Below are positions 42,252-50,640 of a stretch of DNA of 50,640 bases, in pieces; the first letter of the stretch is position 1, and every line of letters starts with the position of its first letter. The stretch lies in the NCBI GenBank assembly GCA_964632945.1, contig CAZWCX010000044.1:1-50640 (forward strand), written 5' to 3'. The translations under genes and the position numbers were made by a program. The notes beneath the pieces were generated by a model. It made no database searches. It saw nothing but the letters and a program-made list of their open reading frames with translations, and was not told the origin of the DNA. The DNA is from CAZWCX01 sp964632945 (GTDB taxonomy: Bacteria > Planctomycetota > MHYJ01 > WSZJ01 > CAZWCX01).

Positions 42252-42337
42252 GCGGCGGAACCGCGCGCTCCGTGCCGCCCGATCTCGGGGAAGAAGGGAG
42301 ATCGCGCGTCGGCGCCGCCGCGGCGCGCGGCCGACGA

Positions 42338-43000
42338 TCAGGCCCCGGGTTCCGCGCGGGCATCGAGGCGCGCGCGGAGTTCCGCCACCTCGCGCTCCAG
42401 CCGCGCCACACGCTCCTCGAGCGGGGAGCGGGCTTCGGCGGAGGCCGCCGCGGGCGCGGCGGCTCCCGCCGGGCGTTCGGCCGGCTCGGCCTCGCGCGTC
42501 GGCGCCGCCTCGCGACCCAGCGTCTGCCCCCAGCGGTCCGCGCGCTCCCCGGGGACGCGCGCGTGCTTCACCACCAGCGGCGCCTCCCGGTGCGCGAGCC
42601 CGTCGAGCACCTGCTGCAGCGCCTCCTGGTCGGCGATCGGGGCCATCCGGGCCGCGCGACCGCGCAATTCCCCCGGCTGCTGCGGCCCGCGGACCAACAG
42701 TTCGGTCAGCACCGCCAGTTCCGGGACGCTCAGACCCAGCCGCGTGTCCACCTTGTGGCGCCACTTCACCGCCCGCCCGCCCGCGCCCGCAGTCTCCGCC
42801 CAGCCCTTGTCGCGCAGCGATTGCAGCGCTCCCTCGACCTCCCAGTCCTCGAGTTCGGTGATCGGGTGACGGTTGCTCTTCTGGTTGCATCCCGTCACCA
42901 GCGCGTTCACGGTCAGCGGATAGTACTCGGGCGTCGCCAGGGCCTTTTCCACGAGCACGCCGAGGATGCGGCATTCGGTCGGATCGAGCGGCGTCGACAT
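42338..43000 (-). CDS. yceH: YceH-family (DUF480) protein
   Basis: 220 residues. Start ATG 43000 has AAGGAG eight bases upstream. The tandem winged-helix domain of the family is clear: RILGVLVEKALATPEYYPLT, then NALVTGCNQKSNRHP and a second unit with LSVPELAVLTELLVRGPQ. The last 55 residues are Ala/Glu/Arg-rich and end in a short coiled coil (ERVARLEREVAELRARLD) that E. coli YceH also has in shorter form. The cellular role of YceH is not well known; DNA binding is expected from the fold. Confidence 0.93.
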   Translation of the reverse strand: MSTPLDPTECRILGVLVEKALATPEYYPLTVNALVTGCNQKSNRHPITELEDWEVEGALQSLRDKGWAETAGAGGRAVKWRHKVDTRLGLSVPELAVLTELLVRGPQQPGELRGRAARMAPIADQEALQQVLDGLAHREAPLVVKHARVPGERADRWGQTLGREAAPTREAEPAERPAGAAAPAAASAEARSPLEERVARLEREVAELRARLDARAEPGA

Positions 43001-43036
43001 GGTCGAATCTCCTTGCACGGGGGTTCGTCGCGGCGG

Positions 43037-43065
43037 ATTGTACACGATGCGGGCCGGCCGGCGAA
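43037..43065 (-). promoter_or_regulatory. promoter of the yceH-family gene
   Basis: TACAAT on the minus strand (43042-43037) is a five-of-six -10 box; TTCGCC (43065-43060) 17 bases upstream is a poor -35. It lies about 37 bases before ATG 43000. Confidence 0.45.
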
Positions 43066-43133
43066 ACATCACCCGCACGGGATTCCGGCGCGGGTCGTCC
43101 CGACGCCGGCCCGGGGGATCAGGAGCGCGGACG

Positions 43134-44144
43134 ATGACCGAAAACACCCGGCCGGCGCCTTCGTTCGGCGACTTCCTGGTCTACCTCTGGAAATTGAGCC
43201 GACCGGAAATCTGGACCGTCTCCGTCCTGCCGGTGGCGCTCGGCCATATCCTGGCCACGAAACGGCTCCTCCCCGCCCTCGAAACCTGGACCGCGTTCTG
43301 GGAACGGGCGTTGCGCGACGGAGCGACCTTCGCGGACTTCGCGACGGCCCTGGGGGCCTGGCTGGCGGCCGCCTGGCCGTTCCTGCTCGCCCTCGTGGTC
43401 ATGGGTCCGCTCCTGTGGGCGGCCACGCTGCTGATCAACGACGTGCACGATCTGGCGGGGGACCGGGTGAACCCGCGAAAGGCGCGCAGCCCGCTCGTCC
43501 AGGGATTGGTGACGGCGGGGTGGGCGCACGCCGCCGCGTACGCCTTCGCCGCGCTGGCCCTGGCGGCCTCGTGCGCGGTCAACGCCGCGTTCGCCGCCAT
43601 GGTGGCGTGCTGCCTGGTCCTCGCCTGGGTCTACAGCGTGCCGCCGCTCCGGCTGAAGACGCGGCCCGGCATGGACGTCGCCGTGAACGCCGTCGGCATC
43701 GGCGTCGTTTCGGGTCTCGCGGGCTGGTCGATCGCGCGCCCGCTCGGCGAGTTCCCCTTCGTCTTCCTGCCCCAAGGGCTCCTCGTGGCCACCGCCATCT
43801 ACGTCCCGACCACCCTGTGGGACCTCGAGGTGGACCGGGAGTCCGGGTACCTGACCCTCGCCACCCATCTGGGCGCGGAACCCACCTACCGCATCGGCTG
43901 GTGGGCGTGGATCCTGTGCAACGCGGGCGCGCTCTGGCTCTCGTGGAATGACTGGATCATCCCCCGGCGGATGTTCCTGCTCCTGGTGATCTTCACGCCG
44001 CTGATGCTGTGGGAGTACCATGCCTTCGTCGGCGGGGCGCGGACTCAGCCCGATCGCGTGAAGGGGATGATGCTCTGTGCGCTGACGTTTCTGGCGGTCA
44101 ACCTCGTGTTCGCGCTGATGTACACCGGGATGTGGGTGGGCTGA
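43134..44144 (+). CDS. UbiA-family prenyltransferase
   Basis: 336 residues with about eight or nine membrane helices. The two Asp-rich motifs bind prenyl diphosphate through Mg: NDVHDLAGD at 102-110 (N102, D103, D106, D110) and DLEVD at 230-234. YSVPPLRLKTRPG (about 167-179) is the loop typical of the homogentisate/chlorophyll and menaquinone branches of the family. Start ATG 43134 has AGGAG eight bases upstream. The aromatic or sugar acceptor cannot be named, and no quinone pathway gene is adjacent. It is divergent from the yceH-family gene. Confidence 0.92.
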   Translation: MTENTRPAPSFGDFLVYLWKLSRPEIWTVSVLPVALGHILATKRLLPALETWTAFWERALRDGATFADFATALGAWLAAAWPFLLALVVMGPLLWAATLLINDVHDLAGDRVNPRKARSPLVQGLVTAGWAHAAAYAFAALALAASCAVNAAFAAMVACCLVLAWVYSVPPLRLKTRPGMDVAVNAVGIGVVSGLAGWSIARPLGEFPFVFLPQGLLVATAIYVPTTLWDLEVDRESGYLTLATHLGAEPTYRIGWWAWILCNAGALWLSWNDWIIPRRMFLLLVIFTPLMLWEYHAFVGGARTQPDRVKGMMLCALTFLAVNLVFALMYTGMWVG

Positions 44145-44196
44145 GCGAAGCGGGGGATTCGCGCGACCGGCCGCGGGCGCGCCGTGGAGGGAATCC

Positions 44197-44658
44197 ATGA
44201 TCTGGCTGGAACTCGTGAGCGGCCATCCGCGGGAGCCGGACGACCTCGACGGGGTGGCGTCGTCTCCGGGACCGGCCGCGTTTTTCGACACGCTCTTCGC
44301 CGAACTCGTCGGCCGTCCCCTGGGCCCCGCCGTGATCGAACACGAGGAGGAAGTCTCCGGCGCGGAACGAACGGTCCGCGGCCGCCGGGGCGACGAGGCC
44401 GCGGGAATCCGCTTCACCGAGTGGACCTGCCTCGAGACTTCGGCGATCCCGATGCGCTGCACCTGGCAGTCCTACGGGCTCCCGGGGATCGAGGTTTGTT
44501 GGGAGTTCTCGCTCGAATCGGTCAACGTGGCCGGTCCCTGCGGCTTTCGCCACGGCCGCCTGCGGGTCGGCTGCAGCGACGCCGCCGCCCGGTGGACCGT
44601 GGAAGAAGTCTGGGCGCTGGTGTTCCACGAGCCGCCGGGGTTCCGGCCGGCGGGGTGA
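44197..44658 (+). CDS. orphan protein of unknown function
   Basis: 153 residues from ATG 44197 with GGAGGGAA five bases upstream. No signal peptide or membrane helix. The sequence is beta-rich and acidic near the middle (HEEEVSGAE). I see no known motif. It follows the UbiA gene by 52 bases, so it may share its transcript, and ends before a 238-base convergent gap. Confidence 0.65.
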   Translation: MIWLELVSGHPREPDDLDGVASSPGPAAFFDTLFAELVGRPLGPAVIEHEEEVSGAERTVRGRRGDEAAGIRFTEWTCLETSAIPMRCTWQSYGLPGIEVCWEFSLESVNVAGPCGFRHGRLRVGCSDAAARWTVEEVWALVFHEPPGFRPAG

Positions 44659-44818
44659 CCGCGGCGCGCGGCGAAGGCCCCCGCGGTTCCCCCCGGCAGG
44701 GCGCGGTTCGGCCGGCCCCGGCAAGCGGCGTGCCGACGGCGGGGCCACACACCCCCGCGGCCTGACCGCGGAACCCTTGCAGGGCTCACCCCGTCCTCGG
44801 CCGGCGGGACCCGGCGAT

Positions 44819-44834
44819 ACCCGCCGCAGCGGGT
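44819..44834. terminator. GC hairpin at a convergent junction
   Basis: ACCCGC (44819-44824) and GCGGGT (44829-44834) form a perfect six-base stem with a four-base loop, in the 238-base gap between two convergent genes. No U tract. Confidence 0.3.
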
Positions 44835-44896
44835 GAAGAGGAAACTCCTCGCGCCGCCCCGGGATCGACCCCGCGGCCGCCGGGAAATCTCCCGCC

Positions 44897-46513
44897 CTAT
44901 TTCGCCTCCTCGAGGAGCGCCCGGATGGAAGTGACCGGGTTGATGAACGCGAGCATTCCGAACAGCGGATGTGTGACCCCGCCGATGTTGATGCCCACGA
45001 CCTCGCCCTTGGCGTTGACCACCGGCGCGCCGCTGGTCGCCTGCAACTGCGACTCCTTCAGCGTCTCGTGCCTTCCGAGGAGCATGAGCCCGTCTCTCAT
45101 CTGGAGCACCTGGATCGGGTACAGGTCCGGCGGGGCGGACGAGTCCGCAGGCTGGCAGGCGACCCAGACCCGCTCGCGCGGCTCCGGCAGCGCAGTCGCG
45201 AGAGGCAACGGCTTCAGTTTCGTCGCCTGCTGGGCCTCAAATGCCGCCAGGTCGCCCGTGCAGTCGTACGTGTCCCCCTTCTCCCGGACCGGGTACGCGC
45301 CTTTCAGGTGAAGCGTTCGAGTGGTGGATCCGAGGCTTTCGCCGGACACGAGGTCGGCGAGGCGGAGTTCCTTCACCCGCGCTGGAAGCTGCGCGGGCGT
45401 GATGTCCGTCGGATCGGTGCCGTCGCCGAAGATGTGGTGCGCCGTGAGGATGAGGACCCGACTCTGCCAGGCGACCGCAAACGCGGTCCCCGCGGCGGAC
45501 TCTTCCCCGTCGACCGTGAAGAGCGGCCGCGCGGCGAAGGGCGCGGGGAGCGTGGGGGAGGGCCGGTCTCCGGGAGGGGCGGCCGCGGCCGCGGGCTCGA
45601 GGAGCGCGAATCCGTCGAGGGCCGCGCGCAGTGCCTTCTCGCGCGACGTCACCTCGGCGGCCGGACCGCTCGCGGTCGCGACATACACCGCGAACCGGTC
45701 GAGGACGAAGAGCGCGATCCGCCGCCGATCGCCCTCGGCGAGTTCGAAGAGGACCGCGTCGCGTCCGCTCACCTTCGTAAAGCGATCGCCGAGGACCTGG
45801 ACGTTCATCTTCGGGTAGGCCGAGGCGAAGAAGTCGCGCAGTTTCTCGCGGCTTGCATATTGGTTCGCGCGCAGGCTGATCGTGAGGGTGACCTTGCCCC
45901 AGTTCGCCTTGAAGACGGGCTCGGACTCGTTGGGGGCGACCTTGGCAAACGCGGGGGGCGCGAGGGAGAAGCCGAAAGTCTCGTTCCGGTAGCGGGCGGG
46001 CGCCGCGTCGGACTCGTCGGCGCCGATCCGCAGGCTTTCGATGCAGGCGCGGAAGAGGCCGTCCGCCTTGCCGAAGGCCTCCGGCGACGAGAGGCCGTGC
46101 AGAATCACGTGGAGGGTCGGATCGGCTACGATTGCGGCAATTCCCTTGCAGGGCTTGCCGCCGTCGGTGCCCTCGAGTTCGAGGAGGATCGCGTCGCGTC
46201 CGGCGATTGTCGACGTCTTCTCGCCTACCGGGCTTTGCCCCAGGCCCGCCGCGGCGGCCACGAACTCGTCGCGGGTCGCCGCGAGCGGGGCCGGCTTCCG
46301 GACCGACACGCGCAAGCATGACGCCAGGCCGGCGGGTTTCCGGCCGGTGAGTTCCGTGAACTCGGCGACGCGGCCGTATTGGCTCTCGAACTCCGGGACC
46401 TCCATCGAGAAGCCCCAGGTCGCATCCCGGAGCGCGACGGCGGGCTTGGACTGCGCGTGTGCCAGGAGCGCGCAGGCCAGGGCGGCGGTCGTGGTGAGGA
46501 AGAGCTTTCGCAC
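44897..46513 (-). CDS. secreted trypsin-like serine protease with two N-terminal PsbP/DUF1795-like domains
   Basis: 538 residues from GTG 46513, where AAGGAG sits six bases upstream; ATG 46519 would have no spacer. Residues 1-21 are a signal peptide ending A-H-A-Q. Two similar domains follow, at about 30-165 (WGFSMEVP ... GRDAILLELE) and about 178-305 (FGFSLAPP ... GRDAVLFELAEG), an internal duplication with the PsbP/DUF1795 style. The C-terminal part is trypsin-like: ILTAHHIF with H360, GDLAAF with D421, and TSGAPVVN with S494. The final SGAP replaces the common SGGP, but the nucleophile is present. An envelope quality-control protease is likely (inference). Confidence 0.85.
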   Translation of the reverse strand: MRKLFLTTTAALACALLAHAQSKPAVALRDATWGFSMEVPEFESQYGRVAEFTELTGRKPAGLASCLRVSVRKPAPLAATRDEFVAAAAGLGQSPVGEKTSTIAGRDAILLELEGTDGGKPCKGIAAIVADPTLHVILHGLSSPEAFGKADGLFRACIESLRIGADESDAAPARYRNETFGFSLAPPAFAKVAPNESEPVFKANWGKVTLTISLRANQYASREKLRDFFASAYPKMNVQVLGDRFTKVSGRDAVLFELAEGDRRRIALFVLDRFAVYVATASGPAAEVTSREKALRAALDGFALLEPAAAAAPPGDRPSPTLPAPFAARPLFTVDGEESAAGTAFAVAWQSRVLILTAHHIFGDGTDPTDITPAQLPARVKELRLADLVSGESLGSTTRTLHLKGAYPVREKGDTYDCTGDLAAFEAQQATKLKPLPLATALPEPRERVWVACQPADSSAPPDLYPIQVLQMRDGLMLLGRHETLKESQLQATSGAPVVNAKGEVVGINIGGVTHPLFGMLAFINPVTSIRALLEEAK

Positions 46514-47167
46514 GGTCATCTCCTTTGCAGGCGATGCGCGGGAACCGGCTGTACGGTCTCCGATGCCGCGATCGGGGTGGCAACTTCCGGATCCCCTCGG
46601 GCGGCCGGCAGTGCGGGTCGGCGGTCGGCGCCGGCGATGCCGGGCGGGGATCCCGCGCAGGATACCCCGGCGCGGACGGTCTTTCAACCCTGGCCGTGGA
46701 ACCGGCGCCGCGCGCCGGTCACCGCCGACGCGCCCCCGCGCCGGCCGTCGTCCCGGATCCCGGCGGCGGACCGGCCTTCCGGCCCGGCACCGGTGGACGT
46801 GAACGGGATCACCCGGTCGCGGGTCCGCATCCCGAAGTCCACGGGTCCCGCCGCGTCCTTCGCGGGGTACGGCGCAGGGGACTTCCACAGGCATGGCCGC
46901 AGCCGCCGGCCCGAGCCCCCGACCGTGCGGACCGCGCGTCGAATGCGGCCTTTCGCTCCGTCCGTGAGTACCGTCCGGATCGACGAGCCCGGGAGAGGGT
47001 GGCCGGCCACGGCCGCCGCAGGACGATCCCCGCCACCGTCCTCCCCTTGAGCCGCCCACCCCCCGGGGGGTAGAATCCGAAGCGGTGCGAACCACGCCGG
47101 CATGCTCGCTCCCCCCGGTTCGACCGGCAGCGGAACGCGAGCGCGCCGCCCTGCGGGAAGACGCCCG
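46514..47167. other. intergenic region between divergent protease and kinase genes
   Basis: About 650 bases. The right side contains the kinase promoter (47047-47076). Open frames of 66-223 codons on both strands lack a ribosome site and good composition. I see no other signal. Confidence 0.55.
47047..47076 (+). promoter_or_regulatory. promoter of the kinase-TPR gene
   Basis: TTGAGC (47047-47052; four of six) and TAGAAT (47071-47076; five of six) separated by 18 bases. Transcription would start near 47083, about 85 bases before ATG 47168. Confidence 0.55.
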
Positions 47168-50026
47168 ATGCCCGAAGATCCGGCCGGACCCCTGCGACCC
47201 GGGCCCGATCCGGCCGCCCCGGATTCCGGGACGCTGCCTCCCCGCTCGTGCGACGCGACGGTGCGCATGCCCCCGCCCCCGGCGATCGTGCCGGAGACCT
47301 TGCACCCGGAAGCCGATTCGGCGGCCGCGGCCGGGCCGTCTCCGGAGGCCGGCTTGCGGGTGACGCCTCCGCGCCAGTTCGCAAACTACATTCTGCTCGC
47401 CCCGATCGGACGCGGGGCCATGGGGATCGTCTATCGGGCGCGCGACACCCGGCTGGACCGGATCGTGGCGCTCAAGGTCCTGGCCGCGGCGGACTTCACC
47501 ACCGCGAACGACGTCGAGCGCTTCGAACGCGAGGCCGCCGCCGCCGCCCGCCTGCGCCACCCGGGCATCGTCAGCGTTCACGACGTCGGACGGTTCGAGC
47601 AGTTCCACTACTACACGATGGACTACATCCAGGGCCGCACCCTCTCGGACTCCTTGCGGGCGGGCCCGCTCGAGATTCACCGGGCCGTGGACCTGACGCG
47701 GAAAGTCGCCGCCGCGCTCGACTGCGCCCATCGCGCCGGGGTCGTGCATCGGGACGTCAAGCCCGCCAACATCCTGCTGGACCCGCAGGACGAACCCCTG
47801 CTCACCGACTTCGGCCTCGCCCAGGTGGCCCAGGCCGGCACGCGGTTGACCGCAGCGGGGTCGGCGATCGGGACGCCCGCCTACATGTCTCCCGAACAGG
47901 CGGCGGGAAGGCTCGACCGAGTGGACGCCCGCAGCGACGTCTACTCCCTCGGAGCGGTGCTGTACGAGATGCTGACCGGACGTCCTCCGTTCGCGGGCGA
48001 GAGCCCGTTGGCGACCATGCGGCAGGTCCTGGAAAGCGAGCCCCGACGGCCGCGGTTGCTGAACCCCCGGGTCGATCTCGTCCTCGAGGCGATCCTGGAA
48101 CGGGCGATGGAAAAGGACCTGCACCGGCGCTACCCGGGCGTAACCGCGTTCGCCGAAGACCTGCGCCGGTATCTCGCCGGCGAAGCGGTCTCGGCGCGGC
48201 GGGTCGGTCCGCTGGGTCGGCTCGGGCGGCGCTGCCGGGCCCGCCCGCTCGCCGCGGGATCGATCGCCTTGCTGATCCTCGGACTGACCCTCGGCGCCTG
48301 GCTGTGGTCCGCTCATCGCGCGTCCGGGCGGCGGGCCGCAGCGGCGGAGCGCTTCGCGCAGGAACTCGCCGCCCGCGAGGAGCGCCAGCGCTCCGCGAAG
48401 CCCGCGGTGGCCCGGGCGCGCGACTTTCTCGATCAGGCCGATCGCATGCTCTACGTGCCGACGAACGACGCGATCCGGCGGATGAAGAACGCCTGCCGGC
48501 AAGGGCTCGCCGCCGTGGCCGAGGCGATCCGACTGGATCCGGACGGCACGGAATCGCGCCTCCTCGAAGCGCGGCTGCACCTGGCGTCCGGGAGTTACGC
48601 CCAGGCGCTGCAAGCGGTACAGGCGGCCCTCCGTCTGCCGGAGACCGGGCCGGAGGCGCACGTCCTCGAAGCGAACATCCGCCTCCAACCGGTACTGGCG
48701 ACCTTCCTGGCCACCCCCTGGAAATCTCTCCCCGGCGGACACTTCGGGTTCGAATTCGCGACCCATGATACCCCGGAGTTCCATCAGATCCGCGAACTCG
48801 CCGCGCGATCGTTGCGTCGACTCGTGCAGACCGTGCCGGAGGACGGCACCGCCGCCCGCAGCGAGGCGATCTTCGCATGGCTCGACGGCCGCTGGAACGA
48901 CTGCGCGGCCCGGTTGAATGACCTCGACGACGAGCTCTTCTCCGACCTGCCCTTCCTTCAGATCCGCGCCGTCGCGCGAATGTTCGCCGGAGACACGCCG
49001 GGCGCCGCCAAGGACCTCGACCGACTGCTGGCCGTTCAGCCGAACCACTCGACCGCGCTCATGCAACGCGGACTGTGTCGTCAGTTCGGCGGGGACCTGG
49101 CCGGGGCCGAAGCCGACTTCAGCCGCAGCCTCGACATCGGCGGCGATCCCGGGGGCGTGCTGGGCATGCGCGCCGTGGTCCGCCGACATCTCGGCAACGT
49201 CCCGGGCGCGCTGGCGGACTACGCCGAAGCAATCCGCCGGTCTCCCGATTACCCCCGACCGTACGCCAACCGCGCCATCCTCCTGCACGGCTTGGGGCGA
49301 ATCGAGGAGGCTCGGGCCGACGCTCTTCAAGCCTTGAGCCTGAACGATCGCGTGGGGATGCACCACGGGATCCTCGGGCGGATCCTGCAGGATCGCGGGG
49401 ACCTGGACGGCGCCCTGGCTTCGTATGCACGCGCCCTCGAACTCGACCCGACGCTGTGTCAGGTGCTCTACTCGCGCGCGCAGATCCGGTTCCAACGCGG
49501 GGACCTCGCGGCCTGCGGCGAAGACCTGGACCGCGCGTTGACCCTGGAGCCCTCGTATCGGGAGGCGTTGTTTCTGCGGGCCCAGGTCCGTCAGAAGCGC
49601 GCAGGCGGCGAGGCGTGCGCGGAGGACCTGGACCGGCTTCTGACCTTGGAGCCCAAACACCTCGAAGCGCTGTTCCTGCGCGCGCAGGTCCTCGGCCAGC
49701 TCGGCCGCCCGCAGGAGGGTCTGCGGGATGCGAACCGCCTCGTGGACGTCGCCCCCGGCGTGTATGCCGGATACCTGGCGCGGGCCGGGCTTCTGGCCGC
49801 TTCGGGACAGGACGCGGAAGCGCTCGACGACTATGCGACCGTGCTGCGGATCGAGCCGACCTTTGCCGCCGTGCGGTTCCTGCGCGCGCGACTGCTCGAG
49901 CGATTGGGGAGGCCCGCGGAGGCCCGGGAGGAGTGCGCGGAGTTCCTGCGGCAGCAACCCGACCACCCCAGTGCGCCCCAGGCCCGGGAGTTCCTGGAGC
50001 GGGTCTCGGCACCCGAAGGAAAGTAG
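47168..50026 (+). CDS. membrane-anchored serine/threonine kinase with extracytoplasmic TPRs
   Basis: 952 residues from ATG 47168; a longer start at 47102 is possible but no ribosome site decides. After a Pro-rich lead, the Hanks kinase is at about 73-340: GRGAMG 81-86, K103 in VALKVL, HRDVKPANILL with D196, DFG with D214, and MSPEQAAG as the activation-segment end. One transmembrane helix follows (about 362-380, AAGSIALLILGLTLGAWLW). Beyond it lie about 500 residues of TPR-like repeats, each with L-x-x-x-P-x-x-x-x-A-L-x-x-R spacing. The layout, an inner kinase and an outer repeat sensor, is the commonest receptor kinase plan in Planctomycetota. The signal and targets are unknown. Confidence 0.92.
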   Translation: MPEDPAGPLRPGPDPAAPDSGTLPPRSCDATVRMPPPPAIVPETLHPEADSAAAAGPSPEAGLRVTPPRQFANYILLAPIGRGAMGIVYRARDTRLDRIVALKVLAAADFTTANDVERFEREAAAAARLRHPGIVSVHDVGRFEQFHYYTMDYIQGRTLSDSLRAGPLEIHRAVDLTRKVAAALDCAHRAGVVHRDVKPANILLDPQDEPLLTDFGLAQVAQAGTRLTAAGSAIGTPAYMSPEQAAGRLDRVDARSDVYSLGAVLYEMLTGRPPFAGESPLATMRQVLESEPRRPRLLNPRVDLVLEAILERAMEKDLHRRYPGVTAFAEDLRRYLAGEAVSARRVGPLGRLGRRCRARPLAAGSIALLILGLTLGAWLWSAHRASGRRAAAAERFAQELAAREERQRSAKPAVARARDFLDQADRMLYVPTNDAIRRMKNACRQGLAAVAEAIRLDPDGTESRLLEARLHLASGSYAQALQAVQAALRLPETGPEAHVLEANIRLQPVLATFLATPWKSLPGGHFGFEFATHDTPEFHQIRELAARSLRRLVQTVPEDGTAARSEAIFAWLDGRWNDCAARLNDLDDELFSDLPFLQIRAVARMFAGDTPGAAKDLDRLLAVQPNHSTALMQRGLCRQFGGDLAGAEADFSRSLDIGGDPGGVLGMRAVVRRHLGNVPGALADYAEAIRRSPDYPRPYANRAILLHGLGRIEEARADALQALSLNDRVGMHHGILGRILQDRGDLDGALASYARALELDPTLCQVLYSRAQIRFQRGDLAACGEDLDRALTLEPSYREALFLRAQVRQKRAGGEACAEDLDRLLTLEPKHLEALFLRAQVLGQLGRPQEGLRDANRLVDVAPGVYAGYLARAGLLAASGQDAEALDDYATVLRIEPTFAAVRFLRARLLERLGRPAEAREECAEFLRQQPDHPSAPQAREFLERVSAPEGK

Positions 50027-50640
50027 CGCGCCCCGGAACCGGCGCAGGAATCCGCCATCCGACGGGGGCACTCTTCGCGGAGCCCCCAGGGGACGCCGAG
50101 GTCAAAGGACGCTCGGCCACCCCTCGAGAAGCTCCGCCGCCTCCTTTCTCGCTCCGGGCCGATGCCGCCCGATCCGAGGAATCGCTCGGCTGCCCCGTGG
50201 AACCTCCTCGCGGGTCCGCACCGTTGCGACCCGGGAGGAATCATCGGCCGGGGCCGGGGGAGGGCAGCATGTCTCCAGGCGTAGCGCGCGGCCGTCCCGC
50301 GACTCCCGACGGTGGCGGACGAATCGGGGAAGCGTGGGTCATGGAAAGTGGGGACCGCCGGCTGAACGGCCGGATCCCCGGGAATGCGGGCGGCGGAACC
50401 GCCCCCCCCCGGTCTGGTGCACTTCCGTGAGGAGACTGTGCATGGAGTCGATCTTGCTGAGCACGGTGAACACAGTTGTCTGGAGAAGTAGACCACCAGC
50501 GGAATTCGCGCCGAGCTTCACGGTTTTGTTTTTGCGGGCGCTCGGCGCGGCGCACGTCAAGGCCCGACACAGGTTTGCGTTGCGCCCGGCGCTTTCCGCC
50601 CGCCGCGGAATCTCCGCCGGCCCCTTCGGCCGATTCGTTC
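50027..50640. other. right-end region, no supported gene
   Basis: 614 bases. A C9 run lies at 50402-50410. From 50411 the composition becomes less G/C-rich. A plus-strand frame open from ATG 50442 to the window end has GAGGAG eight bases upstream, but its codon use (AGA CCA CCA) is unlike its neighbours. A perfect ten-base inverted repeat, CGCGCCGAGC (50507-50516) with GCTCGGCGCG (50540-50549), flanks a T-rich 23-base loop. This could be the start of a gene or the edge of a mobile element; neither can be shown here. Confidence 0.4.

Noticed and set aside
46684..47268. 194-codon minus-strand frame before the kinase-TPR gene
   Set aside because: It overlaps the kinase promoter and start, lacks a ribosome site and reads as Arg/Gly/Pro low complexity.
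44897..50071. Minus-strand frame of 1724 codons through the protease gene and beyond
   Set aside because: The part from 46520 to 50071 is antisense to the kinase-TPR gene and is low complexity. The protease starts at its own signal peptide at 46513.
1..50640. tRNA, rRNA or riboswitch
   Set aside because: No T-arm/acceptor pattern, rRNA core sequence or known riboswitch consensus was recognised on either strand by eye; a covariance-model search would be decisive.

Overview
The window is about 50.6 kb of very GC-rich bacterial chromosome. It carries 28 protein-coding genes I can support, plus a possible gene tail at the left edge, and no tRNA, rRNA, CRISPR array or intact transposase. Hanks-type serine/threonine kinases (one fused to TPRs, one to an HDOD domain), a giant TPR/alpha-2-macroglobulin-like protein, several large secreted or membrane proteins and many orphan genes fit a Planctomycetota-like or similar deep-branching bacterium. 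That placement is inferred from gene style only; no marker gene is present. Promoters of the form TTGnnn, 16-18 bases, TAnnnT recur, and most starts have a GGAG-type ribosome binding site.

Left part (1-14.7 kb): a protein built of GspE-N/MshEN-like helical repeats; a translationally coupled trio (SDR oxidoreductase, DUF1992 protein, zinc-ribbon membrane peptide); the 2664-residue macroglobulin-like protein; a small membrane protein divergent from an MFS transporter; and a DUF695 protein.

Middle (14.7-25.8 kb): a GT2 undecaprenyl-phosphate-type glycosyltransferase divergent from asparagine synthase asnB, then an orphan, a PspA-like coiled coil, a Cys-rich orphan, a Ser/Thr kinase-HDOD fusion, a putative lipoprotein, a prepilin-like protein carrying a C39-like cysteine peptidase domain, and a secreted jelly-roll protein. 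The most unusual biology is here: the prepilin-peptidase fusion has a sigma-54-like promoter, and a LacI-type palindrome lies before the jelly-roll gene.

Right part (25.8-50.6 kb): a 1240-residue class-3-lipase-like protein with a 15-residue tandem repeat, a 2919-residue cyclic beta-1,2-glucan synthase (NdvB-like), a GT87 mannosyltransferase-type gene followed by a Trm112-like/SAM methyltransferase gene and divergent from another methyltransferase, a YceH-family protein, a UbiA prenyltransferase, an orphan, a trypsin-like protease with two N-terminal PsbP/DUF1795-like domains, and a kinase-TPR receptor. Much of the window concerns the cell surface: glycan and lipid-linked sugar synthesis, secreted proteins, and kinases that may sense envelope state.
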